DNA from: Syntrophaceae bacterium UBA6252
GTDB lineage: Bacteria > Desulfobacterota > Syntrophia > Syntrophales > UBA6807
Direction of reading: 5' to 3'
NCBI GenBank assembly: GCA_002441265.1
Contig: DJVQ01000059.1
Span: 71,700-135,699 of the forward strand
DNA length: 64,000 nt
Numbering within the stretch: position 1 is the first letter of the stretch; every line of letters starts with the position of its first letter. The notes under the pieces are model-generated. The model was not told the DNA's origin. It saw only the letters and a list, made by a program, of their open reading frames with translations, and made no database searches. Position numbers and translations under genes: made by a program. Of the stretch, positions 41,885-49,538 are shown one piece after another.

Positions 41885-42955
41885 ATGGCGCGGTTGCAGT
41901 TTCATCCATGCGGTAACTACCGGGAGTCGTACGGGGAGGAACTCCGGATCTTCGAGACCGATTACGGCCGGGCGGCGCTTCTGGCCGGGCTGGTCCTCCT
42001 GTTCGCCGTCGTTCCGTTCATCTCTTCGGCCTACTTCCTCTACGTGATCAACCTGGCGGGGATCGCCGTCATCGGCGCCGTGGGGCTCAACATCCTCATC
42101 GGCTTCACCGGCCAGATCTCCCTGGGGCACGGCGCGTTCATCGGGGTCGGGGCCTACGGCGCGGCCATCCTGGCCACGTCCCTCCATCTCCCGCTATTTC
42201 TCGCGGTCCCTCTCGCCGGGTGCGTCACCGCGGCGGTGGGGATGATCTTCGGAATCCCGTCGGTCCGCCTGAAGGGCCTGTATCTCGCCATCGCCACGCT
42301 GGCGGGCCAGTTCATCATCGAATACGTCCTCATCCAATGGGAAGGGCTCACCAAGGGAACCATGGGGATCGTTCTCCCCCAGGCCACGCTTTTCGGCCTT
42401 CCCATCTCGGGGGACAGGGGATTCTTCTACCTCATCTTCGCCCTCGCCGTCTTCATGACCTGGACGGCGAAAAACCTCTTCCGGACCCGGTCGGGCCGGG
42501 CCTTCATGGCCATCCGGGACAACGACCGGGCCGCCGAGGGCATGGGGATCCCCGTGTTCCCCTACAAGCTTCTCGCCTTCGGAATCAGCTCCTTCTATGC
42601 CGGGGTCGCCGGGGCTCTGTGGGCCTACTACACCATGAGCATCACCCCCGAACCGTTCAACCTGGACCTCTCCATCGAATACATCGCCATGGTGATCATC
42701 GGGGGGCTGGGGAGCATCACCGGCTCCGTCTTCGGCGCCCTGTTCATCTCCGGCCTCAACGAGATCCTCCGCTCCCTCTTCGACCTCCTGACGAACCTCC
42801 CCCTCCTTCAGGGGATGGAACTCAATCCGGCGGCGCTTAGGCAGTTCGTCTTCGGCCTCGCCATCGTCCTCTTCATCCTCTTCGAACCCAAGGGGCTCGC
42901 GGAGGTGTGGCGGGTCGTCCGGTCGAACTTCCGGCTCTGGCCGTTCTCCTACTGA
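41885..42955 (+). CDS. HAAT ABC transporter permease LivM-like
   Basis: A 356-residue permease with roughly nine membrane helices and the LivM motifs GLNILIGFTGQISLGHGAFIGVGAY, SGRAFMAIRDNDRAAEGMGI and IIGGLGSITGSVFGALF. An N-terminal soluble stretch of about 30 residues precedes the first helix. ATG 41885 is 4 bases after the livH stop. Confidence 0.93.
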   Translation: MARLQFHPCGNYRESYGEELRIFETDYGRAALLAGLVLLFAVVPFISSAYFLYVINLAGIAVIGAVGLNILIGFTGQISLGHGAFIGVGAYGAAILATSLHLPLFLAVPLAGCVTAAVGMIFGIPSVRLKGLYLAIATLAGQFIIEYVLIQWEGLTKGTMGIVLPQATLFGLPISGDRGFFYLIFALAVFMTWTAKNLFRTRSGRAFMAIRDNDRAAEGMGIPVFPYKLLAFGISSFYAGVAGALWAYYTMSITPEPFNLDLSIEYIAMVIIGGLGSITGSVFGALFISGLNEILRSLFDLLTNLPLLQGMELNPAALRQFVFGLAIVLFILFEPKGLAEVWRVVRSNFRLWPFSY

Positions 42956-42964
42956 GGTGTCCCC

Positions 42965-43765
42965 ATGACCGAAAAACTCCTCCAGGTGAACAACATCAGC
43001 GTCGTCTATTCCGACGTGGTCCAGGTGCTCAAGGGGGTGTCCCTTTCCGTGGAAAGGAACCGGATTGTTTCGCTCCTCGGAAGCAACGGCGCGGGGAAGA
43101 CGACCACTCTGAAGGCGATTTCAGGGCTCCTCAAGCCGGAAAACGGCAAGGTGACCGACGGCTCCATCACGTTCATAGACACGGACATCGCCAACGCCGC
43201 CCCGGAGGACATCACCCGCAAGGGGATCATCCAGGTCCTCGAGGGCCGTCAGCCCTTCAAGTACCTCACCGTCGAGGAAAACCTCCGGGTGGGGACGGCG
43301 GCCCTCCGGGAAAAGCCTGGCCCGGAGAAGCTCGCCATGATCTACGATTACTTCCCCGCCCTGGTGAAACGGCGGAAGTCCCTGGCGGGATACTGCAGCG
43401 GCGGGGAACTCCAGATGATGGTCATCGGGAGGGCCCTCATGGCCCAGCCTGCCCTGCTTCTCCTCGACGAGCCCTCCCTGGGACTCGCCCCGCTGGTCGT
43501 CAAGGAAATTTTCGGGATCATCAAAAGGATCAACGAGGAACAGGGGACGACCATCATCCTGGTGGAGCAGAACGCCCGGATGGCCCTCCGGATCGCCCAT
43601 TTCGGGTACGTCATGGAAAACGGAAAGATCGTCATGGAGGGAAAGGCGGAAGACCTCCAGGAAAACCCGGACATCCGTGAGTTCTACCTGGGCACCAAGG
43701 CCGACGGCGAACGGAAGTCCTACGACAACGTGAAGGCCTACAAGCGCAGGAAACGCTGGCTGTAG
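42965..43765 (+). CDS. HAAT ABC transporter ATPase LivF-like
   Basis: A 266-residue ATPase with Walker A GSNGAGKTTT, the signature AGYCSGGELQMMVIGRAL, Walker B LLLLDEPSLGLAP and the H-loop replaced by the LivF-type VEQNARMALRIAH. The basic C-terminal tail (NVKAYKRRKRWL) is typical for this subfamily. Last gene of the operon, converging on the small Cys-rich gene with 6 bases between. Confidence 0.93.
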   Translation: MTEKLLQVNNISVVYSDVVQVLKGVSLSVERNRIVSLLGSNGAGKTTTLKAISGLLKPENGKVTDGSITFIDTDIANAAPEDITRKGIIQVLEGRQPFKYLTVEENLRVGTAALREKPGPEKLAMIYDYFPALVKRRKSLAGYCSGGELQMMVIGRALMAQPALLLLDEPSLGLAPLVVKEIFGIIKRINEEQGTTIILVEQNARMALRIAHFGYVMENGKIVMEGKAEDLQENPDIREFYLGTKADGERKSYDNVKAYKRRKRWL

Positions 43766-43771
43766 GAGGGA

Positions 43772-43966
43772 TTATCCCTTTTCGCCGCAGCACAGCGCCC
43801 GCATCCGCTCCATCATCGACTTCATGTCCTCCTCCTTTGCGGCCCCCTCGCCCATGCAGGGGCACGCGGCGGCCATCTTCCCGCAGCATTCCCTCATCTT
43901 CCGCCTGTCCTCCTCCGACAGCCCGTTGAAGAAACCCTGCATCATCGGTCCGAACGTCTTTTCCAT
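43772..43966 (-). CDS. Small Cys/Met-rich protein downstream of cadA
   Basis: A 64-residue protein with seven Met besides the start, an amphipathic LSEEDRRKMRECCGKMAA helix and three cysteine clusters: ECCGK, CPC and LCCGEKG, six Cys in all. AAAAGGAGCATGAC precedes the ATG. It lies 148 bases downstream of cadA on the same strand. No family is recognised; metal binding is inferred from composition and place. Confidence 0.7.
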   Translation of the reverse strand: MEKTFGPMMQGFFNGLSEEDRRKMRECCGKMAAACPCMGEGAAKEEDMKSMMERMRALCCGEKG

Positions 43967-44114
43967 GTCATGCTCCTTTTCGGTTGGATTTTGAACGTAT
44001 AGACGACGGGAGGGCGGAAAAGGATACAGGGGGACACGGAACGGGGCGAACGCCGCACGGTCCGGGCGGACGGCCGGTCGGGGGGAAGAAGGGGATCCGT
44101 CATGGAAAGCCCGG

Positions 44115-46313
44115 TCATCCGGGGGATGGAAATTCCCTTTCCCCGTTCAGAAGGCGCAGGGCGTTCGCGATGACCAGGAGCGACGCCCCCATGTCCGCCG
44201 CGATGGCCATCCACAACGTGGCGATGCCGGCCAGGGCGAGTCCCATGAACGCCAGCTTTACGGCAAGCGCGAAACCGACGTTCCAGCGGATGGTGCGAAG
44301 CGTGCGGCGGCCGTGGCGGATGAGCCAGGGGATCCTGGTCAGATCGTCGGACATGAGGGCGACGTCGGCGGTCTCCGTCGCCGCGGCCGTTCCCGCGGCG
44401 CCCATGGCGATGCCCAGGGTCGCGGCGGCCAGGGCCGGGGCGTCGTTGATCCCGTCTCCCACCATGGCCACGGAGCCGCAGCGCCGTTTCGCGTCCTCGA
44501 CGGCCTTCAGCTTTTCCCCCGGGAGAAGCTCCGCCAGAAACCCGTCGGCCCCGATCCTTTCGCTCACCGCCCGGGCCGTGCCCCCGTTGTCCCCCGTGAG
44601 GAGGAAGACCTCTTTCACGCCGGCCCGTTTCAGGTCGGCGACGACGGACGGGGCGTTCTTCCGGACGCCGTCGGCCACGCCGATGAGGCCGCACACATGG
44701 CCGTCGTTTCCCAGAACGACCACCGAGTGTCCGTCGTCCTCCAGGGCGTCGATCGACCGGCGGATCCCGCCGTCCTCCATCGCCTTTTCCTGGAGAAGCC
44801 TGCGCGAACCGATCCAGAAGGTCCTCCCCGCGATCGAACCCTGGGCGCCCCGCCCGCTGAATTCGCGGTACCGCTCCGCCGGCACGATGGTGCGGCCCAG
44901 CGCTTCGGCCTTCCGGACGACGGCCTTCGCCAGGGGATGGCGGCTGTGGATTTCCAGCGCCGCCGCCCGGTCGAACAGCTCCTCCTCCGTGTGGCCGTTG
45001 AGCGGGACGATCCTCTGGACCTCGGGTATGCCGCGGGTCACCGTGCCCGTCTTGTCCAGGGCCACGGCCCGGACCCGTCCCGCTTCCTCCAGGAACGCGC
45101 CCCCCTTGATGAGGACCCCCGCGCGGGCCGCCGAGGCAAGGGCCGCGACGACGCTTACCGGTGTCGAGATGACCAGCGCGCAGGGGCAGGCGATCACCAG
45201 GATCACCAGGGCCTCGTAAAACCAGCGCTGCCAGCCTGCTCCGGCGGCGAGGGGCGGAACGAGGGCGACGGCGGCGGCGAGAAGAATCATGGAAGGGGTG
45301 TAGTAACGGGCGAATTTCTCCACCCATTGCTCCGATGGCGCCCGCCGCGACTGCGCCTCCTCGACCATCCGGACGATCCGGGCGATGACCGTGTCCGACG
45401 CCGGTTTTGTGACGCGAAACGCGATCGCGCCGTCCTCGTCGATGCTGCCGGCGAACACGGGGTCGCCCCCGCGCTTTTCCACGGGAAGGGACTCCCCGGT
45501 GACGGGCGCCTGGTTCACGAAGGCGCCGCCCTCCGTGATGATCCCGTCGAGGGGAATCCGTTCCCCGGGCCTGACCAGGACCGTCGCTCCGAGCGGAACT
45601 TCCTCGACGGGCCTTTCCATGATGTCCCCGTCATGGGGACAGATGTACCGAGCCGTCTGGGGGGCGGACGCGATAAGGGCCGTGACGGCGTCCCGGGCCC
45701 GGCCGACGCTCCATGCCTCGAGGACGAGGGACAGGGAGAACAGAAACGTGACGGCGGCGGCCTCGAACCACTCGCCGATGACGACGGCGCCCAGGACGGC
45801 GATGGTCATGAGCAGGTTCATGTCGGCGCTGACGCGGCGGAGCGCGGAAGCGGCCTTCGGAAGGACGAACCACCCTCCGGCGGCCACCGCGGCGAGATAA
45901 AGGGCGATGGAGACGGCCGGCAGGGGATGCGCCCCGTTCCATCCGCCTCCCATGAGGGCGTCGGCGAGGCTCCCCTTCAGGATCCAGTGGGAGAGAAAGC
46001 CGGCGGCGGCTGAGACGCCGCTTGCCGCGCACAGGACGGCGCGGCCGTGCGACCGCCAGAATGTCCCGGCGGAGGCCGGGGAAGGGGAGCGGTCCCCGTC
46101 GCCTGCGGGCCGGGCGCTCATCCCGGCGCGCTCCACCGCCGACAGGATGTCCCGTTCGCCGGCGGCGCCTTCCGCCGCCGTGACGGTCATGGTGCCCTGC
46201 AGGAGGTTGAAGGTCACGTCCGTGACCCCGGACAGCGATCCCACGGTCCGGCGGAGCGCATTCGTTTCCTCGGCGCAATCCATGCCCCTCACTTTGAAGG
46301 TTGTTCTTTCCAC
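44115..46313 (-). CDS. cadA: P1B-type Zn/Cd/Pb-exporting ATPase
   Basis: A 732-residue heavy-metal efflux pump: N-terminal HMA domain with GMDCAEE (10-16), eight membrane helices, the E1-E2 actuator motif PVTGESLPVEK, the ion-binding CPC in VIACPCALVIS (376-378), phosphorylation site DKTGT (420-424), HP locus SRHP (459-460) and hinge GDGIND (619-624). The CPC and C-terminal helix pattern fit the Zn/Cd/Pb group. It follows a CadC-type repressor gene; a copy of the repressor operator lies in the 86-base gap between them. Confidence 0.95.
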   Translation of the reverse strand: MERTTFKVRGMDCAEETNALRRTVGSLSGVTDVTFNLLQGTMTVTAAEGAAGERDILSAVERAGMSARPAGDGDRSPSPASAGTFWRSHGRAVLCAASGVSAAAGFLSHWILKGSLADALMGGGWNGAHPLPAVSIALYLAAVAAGGWFVLPKAASALRRVSADMNLLMTIAVLGAVVIGEWFEAAAVTFLFSLSLVLEAWSVGRARDAVTALIASAPQTARYICPHDGDIMERPVEEVPLGATVLVRPGERIPLDGIITEGGAFVNQAPVTGESLPVEKRGGDPVFAGSIDEDGAIAFRVTKPASDTVIARIVRMVEEAQSRRAPSEQWVEKFARYYTPSMILLAAAVALVPPLAAGAGWQRWFYEALVILVIACPCALVISTPVSVVAALASAARAGVLIKGGAFLEEAGRVRAVALDKTGTVTRGIPEVQRIVPLNGHTEEELFDRAAALEIHSRHPLAKAVVRKAEALGRTIVPAERYREFSGRGAQGSIAGRTFWIGSRRLLQEKAMEDGGIRRSIDALEDDGHSVVVLGNDGHVCGLIGVADGVRKNAPSVVADLKRAGVKEVFLLTGDNGGTARAVSERIGADGFLAELLPGEKLKAVEDAKRRCGSVAMVGDGINDAPALAAATLGIAMGAAGTAAATETADVALMSDDLTRIPWLIRHGRRTLRTIRWNVGFALAVKLAFMGLALAGIATLWMAIAADMGASLLVIANALRLLNGEREFPSPG

Positions 46314-46364
46314 GGTCTACACGGTTCCTTTCCGCCTGCGGCCGTCATGGCCCAATTTTGCTAT

Positions 46365-46384
46365 ATATGAGCAGATATTCATAT
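46365..46384. promoter_or_regulatory. CadC-type operator upstream of cadA
   Basis: ATATGAG (46365-46371), six bases, TTCATAT (46378-46384): the same 7-6-7 inverted repeat as at the repressor promoter, with one mismatch. It lies between the repressor stop and the cadA start and suggests a second control point. Confidence 0.65.
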
Positions 46385-46399
46385 AATGGTCCAAAAAAA

Positions 46400-46759
46400 T
46401 TATTCCTCCACGTGTTTCAGCCCCGCCGTGAGGATCGAGGCGATGTGGTCGTCGTCCAGGCTGTAGTAGGCGATCCTGCCTTCCTTGCGGTACTTGACGA
46501 GGTTCATGTTTCTCAGGACCCGGAGCTGGTGGGAGACGGCCGAGGGGGAGATGCCGGCGAGGCAGGCCAGATCGCACACGCACAGCTCCTCCTGGAGGAG
46601 GGCCGATATGATTCTGGTCCGCGTGGGATCTCCCAGAACCTTGAAGACCGCCGCCAGACGGAAGACGGTTCCGTCGGGCTTCATGGACGCCCTCGCGGAC
46701 GCCACTTTCCCCTCGTTGATGCAAAAAACCTCGCAGACGTCATCCTTTCGTTTCGTCAT
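46400..46759 (-). CDS. cadC: CadC-type ArsR/SmtB metal-sensing repressor
   Basis: A 119-residue winged-helix repressor. Metal ligands of the S. aureus CadC alpha3N site are all present with a shift of two: Cys9 and Cys13 (VCEVFC) and Cys60 and Cys62 (ELCVCDLA). The alpha5 zinc site pattern DxH...HxxE is also kept in DDDHIASILTAGLKHVEE. The recognition helix is SPSAVSHQLRVLRNMNLV. It should release DNA on Cd, Pb or Zn. It precedes cadA on the same strand. Confidence 0.92.
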   Translation of the reverse strand: MTKRKDDVCEVFCINEGKVASARASMKPDGTVFRLAAVFKVLGDPTRTRIISALLQEELCVCDLACLAGISPSAVSHQLRVLRNMNLVKYRKEGRIAYYSLDDDHIASILTAGLKHVEE

Positions 46760-46773
46760 GGTTCCCTTCTTAC

Positions 46774-46793
46774 ATATGAATACATGTTCATAT
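46774..46793. promoter_or_regulatory. CadC-type operator at repressor promoter
   Basis: A perfect inverted repeat ATATGAA (46774-46780), six bases, TTCATAT (46787-46793). It overlaps the -10 of the repressor promoter, as expected for autorepression, and has the same geometry as the site before cadA. Confidence 0.75.
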
Positions 46794-46817
46794 ATAATTA
46801 TTCACGGATTCTGTCAA
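46789..46817 (-). promoter_or_regulatory. Sigma-70 promoter of cadC-cadA
   Basis: On the minus strand TTGACA (46817-46812), a 17-base spacer and TATATG (46794-46789). It is one of the strongest promoters in the window, and its -10 is buried in the operator. Confidence 0.75.
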
Positions 46818-46849
46818 GGAATCGTTCACGGGAAGGGAGAGCAGGGAAG

Positions 46850-46884
46850 GGGGAGACGCGCCGCCTTCGAGGGTGCGTCTCCCC
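46850..46884 (-). terminator. Hairpin after haloacid dehalogenase gene
   Basis: GGGGAGACGC (46850-46859) and GCGTCTCCCC (46875-46884) form a perfect 10-bp stem with a 15-base loop, directly downstream of the dehalogenase stop codon. The following minus-strand bases are C/T-rich but contain no T-run, so termination strength is uncertain. Confidence 0.5.
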
Positions 46885-46890
46885 GGAACA

Positions 46891-47580
46891 CTACAATCCC
46901 AGAAGGGCGGGAAGCTCCGAGAGGGAGCGGATTTCCCGGTCCGGCTGCGATGGAAGGCGTTCGGGGCGCTGGTTGAACCGGTTGATCCAGGCCACCTTCA
47001 ACCCGGCGCTTGCCGCTCCGGCGGCGTCCCAGGCGTTGGCGGAAAGAAAGACGATCTCCCCGGGCGGCGTTTTCAGCGCATCCCCGGCAAGCCCGTACAC
47101 CCGCGGATCGGGCTTGTAGACGCCCACCGCCTCCACGGAGAGAACGTGGTCGAACAGTTCCGCAAGGCCGGCGCTTTTCACGGCGCTTTCCAGCATGGGC
47201 GGCGAGCCGTTGGAGAGAACGGCGAGCCTGAGGCCCCTTTCCCTGAGGCGGCGGAGCGTCTCCGGGACGTCGGGGTAGCAGTCCAGGTTCATGTATGCGC
47301 CGATGAGGTCCTCCCTCAGCTTCCTGTCGTCGATGCCGAAGGTGTCGAGGGCAAAATCGAGGGCGTCCCCGGTCACCCGCCGGAAGTCCTCGTGGCGCCG
47401 CATGAGGCTCCGCAGCCACGTGTATTCGAGCTGCTTCGTCCTCCACAGGGCGGACACGGCGTCGGCGTTTTCGCCCAGGCGGCCGCGGAACTTCCCCGCG
47501 GCGGAATTGAAATCGAAAAGGGTACCGTACGCATCGAAAACGCATGCTCTGACGGGTTGCGGCAACGGGTTTTTCGACAT
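46891..47580 (-). CDS. L-2-haloacid dehalogenase (type II)
   Basis: A 229-residue HAD-superfamily hydrolase with nucleophile Asp in CVFDAYGTLFDFNSA, the VLSNGSP motif II, Lys in VYKPDPRVY, and the dehalogenase-specific FLSANAWDAAGAASAGLKVAWINR-type segment (positions about 173-196). Type II enzymes hydrolyse L-2-haloacids to D-2-hydroxyacids. It is third in a regulator-nitroreductase-dehalogenase run and 42 bases downstream of the nitroreductase. Confidence 0.9.
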   Translation of the reverse strand: MSKNPLPQPVRACVFDAYGTLFDFNSAAGKFRGRLGENADAVSALWRTKQLEYTWLRSLMRRHEDFRRVTGDALDFALDTFGIDDRKLREDLIGAYMNLDCYPDVPETLRRLRERGLRLAVLSNGSPPMLESAVKSAGLAELFDHVLSVEAVGVYKPDPRVYGLAGDALKTPPGEIVFLSANAWDAAGAASAGLKVAWINRFNQRPERLPSQPDREIRSLSELPALLGL

Positions 47581-47622
47581 GGCATCCTCCTTCCTCCGAT
47601 GGCGTTCATGAAACCGCCGTTG

Positions 47623-48192
47623 TCAGAAACCGACCCACCGCACCCTTCCCTCCTTCCGGGGGGGCGCCTTGGGGGCCTCGTCCGGGTAGCCGACGGGAAT
47701 GAGGCATACGAGCTTCCTGCCCTCCATTCCCATGAGGGCGTTGATTTCCTTTTCCCTGTAGAAGACCGCCGCGTCCGCCCAGACGGCGCCGAGCCCGGCG
47801 TCATGGGCGGCGAGAAGAAGATTCTGGACGGCCAGGGAAACGCTGTGGGGGTCCTCTTCCCCGCTCGGGAATCTGCCGCCGTAGGCCAGGATGACGACGG
47901 GGGCGCCGCCCATGGTCTCCAGGAACGTTTTCGCCGCTTCGACAACCCGGGGTTTGTCCCTGAAATTCGCCTCCAGGATCGGCCGGAAGCTCTCGAATGC
48001 GCTTCCCGTGATCTTCAGGAGCTTTTCCTTCTCGGGGCCCAGGACGACGATGAACCTCCAGTCCTGTCCGTTCATGGCCGACGGCGCCCACTGGGCGAGA
48101 TCGAGGATCTTTTCCAGAACCTCTTTCGGAACGGGATCGGCCTTGAATCTTCTGATGCTTCTTCTTCCGCGGATGGCTTCGGATACTTCCAT
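47623..48192 (-). CDS. Nitroreductase-family flavoprotein
   Basis: A 189-residue FMN-dependent oxidoreductase. Family marks are the N-terminal AIRGRRSIRRFKADPVPKE (phosphate-binding arginines), LAQWAPSAMNGQDWRFIVV and LLLAAHDAGLGAVWADAA. ATG 48192 follows GGAAAGGAGCAGTGTC. It lies between the CGNR regulator and the haloacid dehalogenase, so its substrate may be an electrophilic or xenobiotic compound; the true substrate cannot be read from sequence. Confidence 0.9.
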   Translation of the reverse strand: MEVSEAIRGRRSIRRFKADPVPKEVLEKILDLAQWAPSAMNGQDWRFIVVLGPEKEKLLKITGSAFESFRPILEANFRDKPRVVEAAKTFLETMGGAPVVILAYGGRFPSGEEDPHSVSLAVQNLLLAAHDAGLGAVWADAAVFYREKEINALMGMEGRKLVCLIPVGYPDEAPKAPPRKEGRVRWVGF

Positions 48193-48292
48193 GACACTGC
48201 TCCTTTCCTGTGATGGGTTTCCGTGGTCCCCGCACCCGGCCGATTCCGGGAGGATCCCGCCTTCCGCACCGGCGTGCGGCGCGGGGGGACGA

Positions 48293-48901
48293 TCATTTTC
48301 CCTCGGAGGAAGGTCCCTTTCTTTCCGATTCCTTCTTCCTGCTGCGGAACGACCGGATCTTTTCCCGGTTTCCACAGATGGACATGGCGCACCACCGCCG
48401 GCGGTTCGGGGGCGAGTTGTCGAGGAAAAGCATCCGGCAGCTTTCGCTGTCGCACATCTTCAGGCGGGATCGCGCGCCGCTGCCTGCTATCGTGACGGCG
48501 TCCCGGGCGATTTCGGAAAGGACCGATCCGACGGGATCGGCGCACACCCAGCGCACCTCGAGGGAAGGGGTTTCGATCCGGGGATGGGAAGGGGGGTGGG
48601 ACGCCCATTCGTTGACGAGGTCCACGTCCCGCGGGTCGGGCGGCTCGTTCCGGATGAGGGAACGAAAGGTCCTGTGGACGGCCTCCCGGAGGAGGAGGGC
48701 CTTTTCGTGATCCCCGGCGGAAACGGCGGAAACGGCGATATGGGGCGCCGCTAGCCCGAACCAGCGGACGAGGCCTTCGGGAGAGGACAGGAGATCGCGG
48801 GGCCTGGACCCGCGATGCCGCACCGTGGCGACGAAGTTCAGCGCCAGGCTCCCGGCGTCGAACCGGAACCTGCCGTATCGGGATGACGACGAGGGATGCA
48901 C
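48293..48901 (-). CDS. ABATE/CGNR zinc-finger transcription regulator
   Basis: A 202-residue protein: an N-terminal ABATE domain (FDAGSLALNFVATVRHRG, LRWFGLA-like segment) that is thought to bind small molecules, and a C-terminal CGNR zinc finger with CDSESCRMLFLDNSPPNRRRWC and SICGNREK. The family is a predicted stress or xenobiotic regulator. GTG 48901 has CGGAGG eight bases upstream. Its promoter contains a perfect inverted repeat, suggesting autoregulation, and it leads a unit with nitroreductase and dehalogenase genes. Confidence 0.88.
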   Translation of the reverse strand: MHPSSSSRYGRFRFDAGSLALNFVATVRHRGSRPRDLLSSPEGLVRWFGLAAPHIAVSAVSAGDHEKALLLREAVHRTFRSLIRNEPPDPRDVDLVNEWASHPPSHPRIETPSLEVRWVCADPVGSVLSEIARDAVTIAGSGARSRLKMCDSESCRMLFLDNSPPNRRRWCAMSICGNREKIRSFRSRKKESERKGPSSEGK

Positions 48902-48917
48902 CGTGGATACCTCCGAA

Positions 48918-48942
48918 TAGTAACCACTATATCTGGTTACTA
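48918..48942. promoter_or_regulatory. Perfect 9-bp inverted repeat operator
   Basis: TAGTAACCA (48918-48926), seven bases, TGGTTACTA (48934-48942). It covers the -10 and much of the spacer of the promoter below, so a bound regulator would block RNA polymerase. The adjacent CGNR protein is the obvious candidate ligand. Confidence 0.7.
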
Positions 48943-48954
48943 CATGGGGGTCAA
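48926..48954 (-). promoter_or_regulatory. Sigma-70 promoter of CGNR-nitroreductase-dehalogenase unit
   Basis: On the minus strand TTGACC (48954-48949), a 17-base spacer and TATAGT (48931-48926), each matching five of six consensus bases. The expected transcript starts about 18 bases before the GTG. Confidence 0.7.
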
Positions 48955-49136
48955 GAAAATTTTTACGGGCCCGGCCGCAGGGGTCCTTCCGGCGGGCGCG
49001 GATGTCAGGCTTTCCGGGGGAAGATGGAAAACTCGATGGATGTTAATGGATTGCGAACCGTAACGATTGTCCTTTACCCTGACGCGAGGGTGAGGAAACG
49101 GGGAACGGTGCGAACGGGAATCCGCCGTGGGGCGGG

Positions 49137-49155
49137 AAAACGGTTCTGAGAACCG
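49137..49155 (-). terminator. Possible intrinsic terminator of csp
   Basis: On the minus strand CGGTTC-TCA-GAACCG (49155-49141) is a perfect 6-bp hairpin followed by TTTT (49140-49137). It lies about 80 bases downstream of the cold-shock gene stop. A second hairpin, GGCATCCC/GGGATGCC at 49179-49202, lies in between without a T-run. The rest of the 48955-49230 gap shows no gene. Confidence 0.45.
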
Positions 49156-49230
49156 GTCGATGGAAATGCGGGGATCGGGGCATCCCGCAAATCGGGGATG
49201 CCTCCGCCTCCTTTTTCCCCGCGTATCTCG

Positions 49231-49434
49231 TTACAGGGGGCGCACGTTGATCGCCATGAGCCCCTTCTGGCCTTCCGTGATTTCAAAAGCGACCCGCTGG
49301 CCGCCCTTCAACTTCCGGTATCCGTCCATCTGGATGGCGTTGTAATGGACGAAAATGTCCTCCGCCCTGCCTTCCGTCTGAATGAATCCGTATCCTTTAC
49401 GATCGTTGAACCATTTGACTCTTCCTTCTTCCAT
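49231..49434 (-). CDS. Cold-shock domain protein (CspA family)
   Basis: A 67-residue single-stranded nucleic acid-binding OB-fold protein with both RNP motifs: KGYGFIQ (RNP1) and DIFVHYNAI (RNP2), and the C-terminal GLMAINVRPL. ATG 49434 gives MEEGRVKWFNDRKG, the family start; upstream codons are not family-like. The predicted 5' leader is only about 28 bases, so the long cold-sensing leader of E. coli cspA is absent. Confidence 0.95.
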   Translation of the reverse strand: MEEGRVKWFNDRKGYGFIQTEGRAEDIFVHYNAIQMDGYRKLKGGQRVAFEITEGQKGLMAINVRPL

Positions 49435-49468
49435 GTCTTCCGGCTCCCGGATCCAGTCATTTACATGC

Positions 49469-49497
49469 ACTATAAACGGGCAGAACCGGTGACACAA
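49469..49497 (-). promoter_or_regulatory. Promoter of csp
   Basis: On the minus strand TTGTGT (49497-49492), a 17-base spacer and TATAGT (49474-49469), 35 bases before the start codon. Confidence 0.6.
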
Positions 49498-49538
49498 TAC
49501 GAAACGATTACGGAGAATATACTGGGGTTATGCCAGCA

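Noticed and set aside
49179..49202. GGCATCCC/GGGATGCC hairpin as the csp terminator
   Set aside because: No T-run follows on the minus strand; the CGGTTC hairpin with TTTT at 49137-49155 fits better.
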